Shown here piece by piece: positions 36,954 through 47,992 of a DNA stretch of 64,000 nucleotides. The notes beneath the pieces were generated by a model, which saw nothing but the letters and a program-made list of their open reading frames with translations, had not been told where the DNA came from and ran no database searches. Source of the DNA: Megachile rotundata (Eukaryota > Arthropoda > Insecta > Hymenoptera > Megachilidae). A program made the translations under genes and the position numbers. The number at the start of each line of letters is the position of its first letter. The first letter of the stretch is position 1. The stretch is from contig NC_134989.1 of the NCBI RefSeq assembly GCF_050947335.1, forward strand, positions 11,587,501-11,651,500, given 5' to 3'.

Positions 36954-38254
36954 TCGAACAGAATTTCGTGAAAGTAAAAGTTTCCTTTAATTTTTCCCCC
37001 ACTTTCCAATTTTGACGAGACATTACCATGACTTGTACATGAACATTATACCACGAATAAATGATTTTTGCATATACTCTTCTTTCTTTATTTTTTAATC
37101 GATGATTCTTGGATTCAATGGACGTCACTGTCATTTATGTTGCATTTGAGAGTATTGACGTATCTTAAACGCAGATGTATACATTAAGAGTGCAAGAATT
37201 GGCAAACAAGTCAGATGTAACATGTTATGTCATCATCAAATAATACTATCTCGTCTGACGCATGCCAGCGGTTAACATATGTTCTGTTGTATAGTGATAA
37301 TGTCCAGACAGTGTACAGACAATGTTACGTTAACGTAATTTGTAATTTTGCAATTTTTTAATTTTGGAGTCCTAGTCTGAAATTTTGGGGTTTCTCAATT
37401 TTGTGACTTCGGAATTTCGAAAGATTGGACCTTGGAAATTTCGGGTTTCTGCGCTTTAAAATCTAAAAATTTGTAGAATTCTGCAACTTCAGAATTTTGT
37501 AACACAAAATCTTCGAAATTTAGAAATGATTGAAATTATTAAAATTTGAAACTAGACAATTATAGAATTTTGGAATCTTGCAACCTTAAAATAAACACGC
37601 GAATTTTTTAGGTTAAAATGAATTATATAGAAATTATGAAATTTCTAGTAACAATGTTGCCTTACATACGTTTTTCGTTATAATAACTATGACCTTGCAC
37701 TTAAACTCTGTAAGTGTAATAAATTTTCATTCAGAGCTATTTATAAGTATGATTTCCTGCACAATCACATAGCAACACTAAATAATCAGGAAATTTGATA
37801 ATAGTTAACAACAGTCGGGAAGTATTTAACAATTTGTTCGTCCTTGTGTGAAAATCGAGTCCGGGATATCAAATAATTGGGGGAATACCAAAAATAGGCG
37901 ACGATCAGCGACCGTAACACTGTACATAATATGTGTCATTCATTTCCATGAATTCAATGCCGAAGGTAACGAACCAGAACTCGTTCGATATCACTGCATT
38001 CAAGATGTAAGGCATTAAAATCTCCGAGCGCGTCGATGCATGTACATAAGTGAAATCAGAAATTCATGCCGCATTAATCATATCTTAACACGCGATTCAG
38101 TTGTATGAAAACACGATGGAAATGAAAATTGTACACATGTGTTTACTCTACGAGTTTGTGTTCTTATCTTTCTATGATAATTAAATAAATATTGCATAAT
38201 TATTATGTTCGATGTTTATCATCGTTTTCTTGTAATTATTATTCTTCCTTTATT
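36954..38254. other. Gene-free region with degenerate low-complexity DNA
   Basis: 37190-37290 is a diverged third copy of part of the duplicated protease flank (AACAAGTCAGA then GTCATC, ACTATCTCGTCTGACGCAT). 37350-37600 is a degenerate run of TTTTGGAATTT-like words, apparently an eroded version of the next minisatellite. Nothing else is recognisable. Confidence 0.5.
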
Positions 38255-38740
38255 CGAGATTTTTGGATTTTAGGGTATTGCAATTTTGGGATTTTAGGAT
38301 TTTGGGATTTTGGGATATTGGGGTTTTGGGGTATTGGGATTTTGGGATTTTGAGGTATTGGGGTTTTGGGGTATTGGGACTTTGGGATTTTGAGGTATTG
38401 GGGTTTTGGGGTATTGGGATTTTGGGATTTTGAGATATTGGGGTTTTGGGGTATTGGAATTTTGGGATTTTGGGATTTTGAGATATTGGGGTTTTAGGGT
38501 ATTGGGATTTTGGGGTATTGGGATTTTAGGATTTTGGGGATTTTGGGATTTTGAGATATTGGGGTTTTGGGGTATTGGGATTTTAGAATTTTTGGGATTT
38601 TGGGATATTGGGGTTTTGGAGTATTGGAATTTTGGGATTATGGGGATTTGGGGTTTTTGAGATTTTGGGATATTGGAATTTGAGGTTTTTGAGATATTGG
38701 AATATTGGAATTGGAATCAAGGTATTTGGAGATCTAGAGA
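38255..38740 (+). repeat. G-rich minisatellite (TTTTGGGATATTGGGG type)
   Basis: About 480 bp of near-tandem words GGGATTTTGGGATTTTGAG, ATATTGGGGTTTTGGGGTATT. All G runs of three or four lie on the plus strand, so intramolecular G-quadruplexes are plausible. The open frame through it (38406-38660, W, G and F rich) follows from composition. Confidence 0.85.
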
Positions 38741-39685
38741 TCTAGGAATATCGCGATTTACAAATCCAGGTATTTAGGTATTCCTGAATATAATAATATA
38801 GGACATAGGGTACAGATATATTAGACTATCTAGGAATCTAAGAATCTGGGAATACCTACAAATATCTAAAGTTATAGGAAGTTAGGGACACTGGAGCAAA
38901 GATCTGAAGATGTAGACATACGGTTCTGGAGATGTAGAGCTAGAATGTGTAGATCTAAGAGTATAGGTATCTGCGTATTAAAAAAAAACAACATAAGAAT
39001 CTAGGATCATAGAGATTTAATAGTATAAACATCTAGGTATACACATACTCCTAACATTATAATTAATATCTATTAAAACAATGGAGGAACTTAAATTTTA
39101 ACGGATGTAACAAGGGAACATATCGCATGAAATTCCAATGAAACTTATGTAAAAGATAGTTCTCAAGAAAATATTTGACACGTACTTTTTTATATCGGCC
39201 ATCGTCCACATTGAAGGGGTGATAACAGCCCTCAAAGTTAAGGGTTGAAATCATACTTTTGGAAATATCTCCAAAACTAAAGGAGATAATTGAAAGCTTT
39301 TTCTTTTGTATTGTGGGTCTTTTAACAGAGAATTTTTCTGCATACAAAATTGTAATAAACTTCATTTATTTAAATAATATCGTAAAATTCAATAGATTTG
39401 AATTCCGCTGTAAATTAACATCCCATCAATTTTCCGTAAACGATCGTTAAAAACGCATCGCATAATTCATTGTTTGCGTAGAAGCAAATATTTCTGTGGT
39501 TAGTTTTACGTTTAGATGCACTAATGAGTTATAACACGTCAATAGATAATATTGGAGGATGATTGACGATTCCGTAAAGACACGAATATGGCAACTGGAA
39601 CAATTGTTAAACAAGGTTGTTAATTAGGACATAATGATACATTTTTAACCTTTTAATAACGCAGTTATAAGATCCATAGCGCGTG
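38741..39685. other. Intergenic upstream of protease A
   Basis: The first 300 bp are loosely repetitive (GATCTAGGAAT, ATCTAAGAATCTGGG), continuing the decay of the minisatellite. The rest is unique AT-rich sequence without a supportable gene. Homology with the other protease promoters begins at about 39690. Confidence 0.5.
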
Positions 39686-39820
39686 CGTCAACCATGGTTC
39701 CCGGAATTGTAAAACTTTTTTTAAAAGTGGCCACCGTGATGAGAAATCCTCAGTCGGACGCGAGTCGTGCCAGAAGAAGGTTCGCGCGAATTGTCGTGGA
39801 CTTAGTGGCTCACAGAAATC

Positions 39821-39900
39821 GACTATTTATTGAATAGTCACGTATCTATAAATTTATTGAATAATCAGGTATAATTCAGTTAAGCTCATTCAGAAACTCG
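39821..39900 (+). promoter_or_regulatory. Core promoter of protease A: TATA box plus arthropod initiator
   Basis: TATAAA at 39847-39852 lies 31 bp before the A of TTCAGTT (39878), the expected spacing to a TCAGT initiator. Just upstream is the dyad GACTATTTATTGAATAGTC (39821-39839). The whole block is conserved before all four live copies. The ATG at 40313 directly follows a splice acceptor (TTTCTTTTCAG), so a non-coding first exon must start upstream, and this is the natural start. Its donor could not be fixed. Confidence 0.6.
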
Positions 39901-40312
39901 ACGTTTAACGAAAAGGTCACTCCGTGTCGTGTAGTACGCGAAGATTACTGCGAAAAATTATAGACGAGATACCAATAATTACAGTGTTCTACTTTGTAAT
40001 TTTTATAGTCATTACCTGTTTTGTGATAATTTATTCTAAAGTGCATTATCTGTGAAATTTGTGAGATTTGGTGTATGAACAGAGCTTCATGTATTTTAAA
40101 TTATTTTATACTTATTGAATAATATTCCATGTGACACGTGAATTAAATTCACTTTAAATACGACTATGTGATGTTTTCATATAGTCATAATCCTATAAAT
40201 TATACCAGTGCAATTTGTATTTTTTTTTAAATATTTGTGAAACTTGATATTCGTATATTTTCATGCGATACTGAACCTTCTCTTTCTTTTCAGAAACCCA
40301 GCGACAAGAAAG

Positions 40313-43300
40313 ATGTTGTTCCCATGTTTGGCATTAATTGCAGTTCTGTATCCATCAATAGTTCCCCAGGTATCCGCAGAAGGTTTGTAAAAGAAATTTT
40401 TTTCCAACTGTAATATCTACGAACAGTCTTCGTGTTCAAACCATTTCCGTTTTTTGAAGCTAAAAGCATATCCGATAATTACGCTATAAAAACATTGGTG
40501 GTTATTTTTCGCCAAACGAAATAAAACGGTAACACGTGTCGTAGCGAATGGTTCATAAAAATTTGACGATTTCTAGTTTCTTCCGAATGACTGATAGCAT
40601 TCACGCGATAGAAAATCTTTTCTCCGAAATCATGCTCACGAGATGTGTGATAAAACGCGGTGCATGACTTAAGCGTTACATAATGTAAACAGAAGTTGTT
40701 GACAGAAAAGCATCTCGATTCATCTTAAGAAACGTCGTGCATTTCATAGAATCTGAAATCTAGTCTTCTGCGAAAATTGTGTTGAACAATTGTGATCATT
40801 TTAAACTGGATAAATTCTTAGATGATTGGATTAGATGATTAATTGATAAATTCTCAAGGAAGTCGTAAGTACTCATAGCTCGGTTAGTGTCAAATCCTCA
40901 AGAGAAAAGACAGACGAAGTATCTGTACATTGCAACTTTCTGCACGAGCCCCTGACGCAGGGAAATACCGATACTCGCCAGTATAGGTACTTTATGAACT
41001 GAGTACTAGTTACACTGATGTTTATATTATACACAAGTTTTTGATGTTTATATTATACATAAGCTGGTAATTTTCTCACTGTGGTAATTCACAAGCTTAG
41101 ATCACACGTTCCTAAATTGTCATTCGTCACCATTCGCTATATCGCACCATATAGCACCGCTATATCACCACACGTTACTTTCCACTCGTTACCACGCTAT
41201 CATCAAATCTTACATTCCGAATATACCAAATAATTTGGTTACTGGACTTCCCAAAACTTTCCTATCCACATCATAGCTACAAAAAGTTCAAGATAACCAA
41301 ACGTGCAAAGAAGATTCACGTGCTTGCGAAATGACTAGTAAAAAGCAATTAGTCATAGATTGTTGATCGAAGACTGTTCTGAAGGTCGTCCATAGAGAAA
41401 TGACCATCACGGAATCCCCTTCGACTGGTTAATTTTTACCTAGAAAATTGAGTAATCTATGACGTACACTAGTTGGAACATGATCAAGGTCTGAACCTTC
41501 AAAGATGGAGGTCAAGAAATGTTAGCAATTACAGTTATCATGCATCGCATGCGTTTCTAACCTTTCGTGTTATTGTAGATCTCAGTTGACGATTGATCTA
41601 ATTCGTTCTGAACCAAAGATCAAATACCATTAAAGTTCTATTCAGAATTTGACCTATTTCGCTGCATTCCAAGTATACTTGAATCAATCATTTAACTTAT
41701 TATGCAGTCTTCGAATATGAATTCATTAATTCGTTATTAAAGCTAGTTTTTGTTAATCCCAATATTTTTTTCTTTGATTGAATTTTAATTTGTTTGTGTG
41801 GTTTTATGCGAATCGAATTTATAATGCATAGTTCTTTTTATATGACATTGGAAGGATCTTGAGGTATTATTTTGTTTTTTAAATGTCTGGACATTCATTA
41901 GTCAATGAGATATAGTGGGACTTATATCATCGTCTGTCAGTCAAACTATATGATCTTCAAATATGCACTTTTTCAAAATATAATTTACCTTTTATTTTAA
42001 TTCAATTTCCGTCAAAATAAATATGATTATCCGTGCACATTTTTCTAATCTTCTATGACATCTTCTTATCGAGTGGCTTCAAAATTACTTAGTTACAAGC
42101 AGCAATTAGTACACGAAATAGATAAAAATAAAGCGAGAAATAATGTGGTATTATGTAATACTGCCCGTTGAAATGTTAATAATACCAAGAATCACGGTAT
42201 AGTTATTTTTACTATAACGAGCAAAGTTTGAGCGATGATAAAAAAACAAGGTTTGCAATATCCTTTCGATTTACGATATCAGTATTTTTCCAAGAAACCA
42301 ACCGCTGCCTGCAACAAGAAACGTAATTAAACAACGTTGCTTGAAAATCAACATTCTCGTTTTTGCTCAAGGCGTAATCGTGTGTAATCAGAGGATACTA
42401 ACGGTAATGATTTTCTCTTCAACCAGTAACTTCCTGTCTAAATTTACGTCAAGACCTAGAATATACTTCTTAATGTTGAACAGGTATACTTGAATTTTCA
42501 ATATTTGCTCTTGTGCTAACTCAATTATGGGTTATTCCGAAAAGATGATCTTGGTTTGATAAATTATAATAGCTCTTCATAAGCACGCGTTAACTGATTG
42601 AGCAAAAACAAACTGAAAAATGTGAAACTTATTTGTTCAAATATTGTCAATTGAAAGACTAGTTTAAAGGAAACGTGTTCGATGAAGTATACTACGAGCC
42701 ACGAAATTCATAGTAACAAGATAATAAGTACTTTCAGAAAATACTTTCCTATATTCTTTTACACTTCATTAATTTTTTGGTGAAACAAGTATAATTAGTT
42801 CATGCTATAAATAACAAAAGGAGGCAATATGACTAATTCACGGCTTTCATTAAATTCATAAACAATTCACAAAATATTTGTTAATATTAGAGTTAAATGA
42901 ATACGCTAAATGAATATTAGAGTTAAATGAATACTAGAGTTAAAAATACTGCTTTTCAGGTGAACCATGTACACGAAACAATCTACAAGGCGTCTGCATT
43001 AACATACGGTCCTGTCCGTTTTTAATAAATATACTACAAACTCAAGGCATAGCAGCCAGTGAATACTTGATGAGCACTGTTTGCTATTACGCTGACAGGG
43101 ATCCAATTGTTTGTTGCCCTCAGAACGACTCAAGAGATAGTAAAGAAATAAGGGACAGTCCGTATGGACCATTGCAACCACCGGATTGTGGCTTCAGCAG
43201 CATCCAACATCAAAGAGTTGTTGGTGGTGTGCCAGCTGAACCTGGTATGTAGATTATATCTCACTTTTTTTATGTTTTTTGATTAATTTATCTATGGGTA

Positions 43301-45100
43301 GAATCAACAATGTAACAGTGTAAATTTAATTCGGGAATAAATTTCGACAATTCCACATTGCTGCATCCCCAAATTCCAACGTCCCTAATTTTCTATATCT
43401 CAAAATTTCTACGTTGCTAGATTGTTACATCCCCAAATTTCTACATCCCTAAATTTCCAAGTCCTTATATTTCCACATTCCCAAATTCCCACATCCTCAA
43501 ATTCCCACATCCTCAAATTCTCACATCCTCAAATTCCCAAATTCCCAGATTCTCACATCCCAAATTCTCACATCTCCAAATTCCCACATCCCCAAATTCC
43601 CATATCACCAAATTTCCACATCCCCAAATTTCCACATCCTCAAATTTCCACATTCCCAAATTCCCACATCCCCAAATTCCCAAATCCCAAAATTCTCACA
43701 CCCCAAATTCTCACATCTCCAAATTCTCACATCTCCAAATTCCCACATCCCAATTGTTAAATTTCCAAATTTCTTAAAACTCCCCTTGAGTCTCCCCAAT
43801 TTTAATTTCAGCACCTAAATTATCTAATGTACATCTCACACCCCAAATTCTTACATCTCCAAATTCCCACATCCCAATTGTTAAATTTCCAAATCTCTTA
43901 AAACTCCCCTTGACTCTCTCCAATTTTAATTTCAGCACTTAAATTATCTAATGTACATCAGCAATGTTTACAATATTTCAGGTGCATGGCCCTGGCTAGC
44001 AGCCTTAGGCTACGAGAATAAAAACAATCCATCGCAACCAAAATGGCTGTGCGGAGGATCCTTGATATCCGCCCGACACGTTTTGACTGCCGCCCACTGT
44101 ATTCGCAATGATTTGTACACCGTCCGCATTGGGGACCTAGATTTATACAGCGATAACGACGGTGTTCAACCTGTTCAACTAGGAATTGACAAAGTAACAG
44201 TTCATCCTCAATATAGCACCTCTTCGACCGTCAACGATATAGCTATTATCAGGTTGAACAACGACGTGCAATTTTCCGGTAAGTATCAATGCTATAAGTA
44301 TCCATTCAAGTTTTTCCTGGAAATAAAAATTTCAAGTGTTCGATGTGAGTGTTCATTGATCGAAGTAAAATTCTATTCGAAATGAACGAACAGAAGTTTC
44401 GTTAAGAATTAAAATATCTCGACTGTTTTTACCTTTTTACTTTCAGAGCACGTCCGCCCGATTTGTCTCCCAGTAGGGCCTTCCCTTCGGAACAATAATT
44501 TCGTACGAGCCTATCCGTTCATTGCTGGATGGGGATCACTTGCACCAAGTAAATAAATTCGTTCGCTATTTTCCAATGTAAATTTTATTTGAATATTTTT
44601 TCATTTGCCTTGTTCTGCAGAGGGTGCTAGTAGCGCGGTTCTTATGGAGGCGCAGGTACCGGTAGTTACTAATGCGGCTTGTAAAGATGCATATTCTCGA
44701 TTCCAAGCTGCTGTCATCGATGATCGAGTATTGTGTGCTGGATATGCTCGTGGTGGAAAGGATGCTTGCCAGGTAAAGTCACAAAATTCATGAAACCTTA
44801 AAATCGCAAACCTCTACGCAGCCATTAATTTCCATTTTAGCGAATGCAAACTTTGTCATGCAACGTTTAAAAATTCGATAAAATCACTTCATAAAAAAAT
44901 AATTCGGTGAAATGTAGAAGGTTTAATTCTTTATAATTTTGTAGGGCGATAGCGGAGGACCTTTGATGTTGCCGCAGCGCCAGCATTTCTTCCAAATTGG
45001 AGTGGTTTCGTACGGTTATAAATGCGCTCTGCCTGGATATCCTGGTGTTTACACTAGAGTCACCGATTTCCTGGATTTCATTATCTCTGCGATGCAGTAA
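40313..45100 (+). CDS. CLIP-domain serine protease A (Bi-VSP-like)
   Basis: Six exons (40313-40382, 42960-43244, 43982-44278, 44447-44548, 44621-44772, 44945-45100) give 353 codons. Exon 1 is a signal peptide. Exon 2 is a six-Cys CLIP domain plus linker ending CGFSS. The activation site is QHQR|VVGG. The trypsin-fold domain has the catalytic His in LTAAHC, Asp in NDIAII and Ser in GDSGGP. Asp in GGKDACQGDS predicts cleavage after Arg or Lys. Such proteins are secreted zymogens acting in prophenoloxidase or Toll cascades, or in bee venom; the role here is not determined. Intron 1 (2.6 kb) is far longer than in the paralogues and carries repeat X. Intron 2 has a C-rich minisatellite. Confidence 0.93.
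41310..41670. repeat. Dispersed local repeat X, copy 2 (in intron 1 of protease A)
   Basis: Matches 35470-35800 in landmarks such as TTTTTACCTAGAAAATTGAG, AATCTATGACGT, CAAAGATGGAGGTCAAGAAA and ATCATGCATCGCATGCG, with more substitutions and small insertions than copy 3 shows. Confidence 0.65.
43340..43940. repeat. C-rich minisatellite in intron 2 of protease A
   Basis: Irregular tandem words of the form CCCCAAATTCCCACAT or TCACATCTCCAAATT. The intron's last 100 bp are themselves duplicated: CCCAATTGTTAAATTTCC through CTAATGTACATC occurs at about 43748-43836 and again at 43872-43960. The same array, without that end duplication, lies in intron 2 of copy C. Copies B and D have much shorter, point-diverged versions. 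Confidence 0.85.
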
Positions 45101-45288
45101 TCGAAAAGTATTCGTGAAGCTTAAGGTTCCACCCACTCTAGATAAAAATCTTGGACTGTAAATAATCTCTGTAAATGCTGTTAGTTGCACATCGATTCGC
45201 GTCTTTTGTTAAACGAACGATTTTGCACTGAAAGTGTTTCTGAAACGCGAAGGACGTTGTTAATTAATCTTGATTAAAATATAATTTA

Positions 45289-46290
45289 AACCATTTTTCA
45301 GATTTATTTATAATTTCATGTCATATGAAGAGTAGACATTCATATGAGCGTAAAGGTAGCATTATGTATAGGAAATCTCTTTTTCGCTATAGGTGACATA
45401 TACATCATATGCTACACTATTAAACACATATAAATGAGAAAATATTTCTGTGACAAAACGAACAGTTTGATATTTCTTGGCCACTCTTAAAATAGTGTAC
45501 ATAAATTCAAAAATGATCATTATTAATTCATGTATTAGATATACACATTTTCATGAATGTCCATGCAATATTTAGTATATGTACTTTTTATTTCCTTGCA
45601 TTCTACATGATACTCATTACAATAAATGTAAATTATGTATAGAATAGGAAATTTATAAACTACAAATTGATTTTTGGATTTGTAGTATCATTCACAGTAG
45701 AATTTTTGAAAGATTTTCAAGATTATTTATTCTGTTTCGCTGTTACAGGAGATTATGATCATGTGTTATAAAATTGTTTACCATTCGGTATTATCTTTAC
45801 GGTACATATACACATATGGTATAGTATCCATTTAGAATAGTGACCTTCATTATAATAGTTCAATATAATAGCGACCAATTTCACTATGATAAAGTAGTTA
45901 AATAAAATCAAACAATGTAATTAACAAGCACCGTATTACTTTAGGTACTAGAACATATCATAATTTATCCTACTTGACAAAATATTGTACAAAATCGAAT
46001 GTATCTTGATCATGCACCACTTGTGTAACAATTCACATGTAAATATATCGAATATGTACATATATGCCATTATAGAAAAATGATTTTGCTTTCTCATATT
46101 TTTAACAACAGGTATTTTAAGATTTTATAATTCAAATGATATTAGCAACTTTGTTGAGTTCGAGTGGAATGGAAGGATTAAAAAACAAGTCAGACAATAC
46201 TAGTTATGTCATTGCCGGATGACACTATCTTGTTTGGCGCATATCTATGACACTTATGCCGTCATCAATGTATCAATTATCTATATCCAA
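45289..46290. repeat. Duplicated protease 3' flank, copy 2
   Basis: About 1 kb matching 33556-34600 with few differences. It begins about 190 bp after the stop of protease A. The match ends at CTATATCCA; there copy 1 continues with about 0.65 kb, including the relic signal exon, that is absent here. Confidence 0.85.
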
Positions 46291-46400
46291 ACAATGTTTC
46301 TTGAGAAACAGGACGAGCGTTATTTTTTAAACGACGCATCGTGTAGGACTCATCGTGTCAAAAGACACTTCTTTGGTATATTTTATAAAACAAAATTAAT
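46289..46400 (+). pseudogene. Relic F: tail of the short secreted ORF without its signal exon
   Basis: Homologous to 35245-35360 but fused directly to the 3' flank. The first exon of the former protease or peptide copy is deleted, one of the two Cys codons is changed, and the stop has moved. Repeat X (46500-46800) and the promoter of protease B follow. It marks a sixth, nearly erased copy in the cluster. Confidence 0.6.
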
Positions 46401-46499
46401 TTTTATATTATATTACCACGTGCCACGTGTCACATTACTTCACTATTCGTTGTATTGCCCAGATTTCTAAAAACGTTCCTCTCCTACGTCCCTTCCGTA

Positions 46500-46800
46500 A
46501 CGTCTAGAAGTAGAAATGTAAAGTAGAAATGTAAAAGGCGATTAATTATGCTGGTGAATAGAGAAATGGCTGCTATGGTTTTTCCATCAACTGCCCAATA
46601 TTTTAACTAGAAAATTGAGTAATCTATGACGCTAGTTCGAAAGGTCCGAACCAAAGATGGAGTTGAAGAAGTGTCAGCAATTATGATGCACCACATGCAA
46701 TGCTCCTTTCTTGTTCCATTTATTGTGCAATTCAGATTTTACTTGATAAGCGATCTGATCCATTCTGGACCAAAGATCAAATAAAACTTCTATCTTCCAA
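46500..46800. repeat. Dispersed local repeat X, copy 3
   Basis: Close match to copy 1. It ends TCTATCTTCCAAATTGCTTTCTACTAAAATTT, which is the uninterrupted form of the site carrying the mariner in copy 1. Confidence 0.8.
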
Positions 46801-47500
46801 ATTGCTTTCTACTAAAATTTAAACAATTAGATTTAGGAGAAATTATATCGATTAATTTTTTAATTTCACTTGCACTTTATTCATTGCTTCGTTATTCATC
46901 GATATGTATCTGCGATTTCATTTTAATTAATCGCACTGTGTCTTCTGCGACGAACTTATTCTGTGGCAGTTACGCAGTCTGGTTCCATTGAATCGAATTT
47001 ATGATTTACATTTTATAACACAGGAAGAATGTTAAAGTACCTTGCTTTCTGTGCATTGAAATATTGAGGAAAAATTGAATAAAGTAGCTCTTTTCTCGAC
47101 CATGATGTAATGCCACGAAAATGCCGCATAAATGTCGATTTATGAATACCAATGTGAAGTTTGAACGAAAACTTGTTTTACTCAAAATAATTTCCATTTT
47201 GCATGTATCTTTGGTGATATAAACAAATGTTTATCTCAAACATGACACAGCTTCCATCCAGAATCCAATATAGATCTAAACTTGTTATGTCTTTTAAAAT
47301 GATTCACTTATACGAATTCCTTTAAACGTTGTTATTGTAGCTCAGAAATAAAATTATTTATTTATTATAATGAATGTGTCCCGAAATTGTTTAACCCTCC
47401 TAAATAGTGGGCACCGTGATGAGAAATCCTCAATCAGACGCGAGTCGTGCCAGAAGCAGGTTCGCGTGAATTGTCGTGAACTTAGTGGCTCACAGAAATC

Positions 47501-47580
47501 GACTATTTATTGGATAGTCACGTATTTATAAATTTATTGAATAATCAGGCATAATTCAGTTAAGCTCATTCAGAAACTCG
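47501..47580 (+). promoter_or_regulatory. Core promoter of protease B
   Basis: TATAAA at 47527-47532 and TTCAGTT with its A at 47558, 31 bp apart, with the dyad GACTATTTATTGGATAGTC just upstream; one arm base is changed relative to copy A. The surrounding 700 bp are nearly identical to the copy A promoter. Confidence 0.6.
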
Positions 47581-47992
47581 ACGTTTAACGAAAAGGTCAC
47601 TCCGTGTCGTGTAGTACGCGAAGATTACTGCGAAAAATTATAGACGAGATACCAATAATTACAGTGTTCTACTTTGTAATTTTTATAATCATTACCTGTT
47701 TTGTGATAAATTATTCTAAAGTGCATTATCTGTGAAATTTCTGAGATTTGGTGTATGAACAGAGCTTCATGTATATTAAATTATTTTATAATTATTGAAT
47801 AATATTCCATGTGACACGTGAATTAAATTCACTTTAAATACGACTATGTGATGTTTTCATATAGTCATAATCCTATAAATTATACCAGTGCAATTTGTAT
47901 TTTTTTTTAAATATTTGTGAAACTTGATATTCGTATATTTTCATGCGATACTGAACCTTCTCTTTCTTTTCAGAAACCCAGCGACAGCAAAG

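Noticed and set aside
38406..38660. W/G/F-rich 84-codon frame
   Set aside because: Composition of the G-rich minisatellite explains it.
43422..43760. P/H/S/F-rich frames in intron 2 of protease A (likewise 53086-53409 in C)
   Set aside because: Lie inside a C-rich intronic minisatellite between well-defined coding exons.
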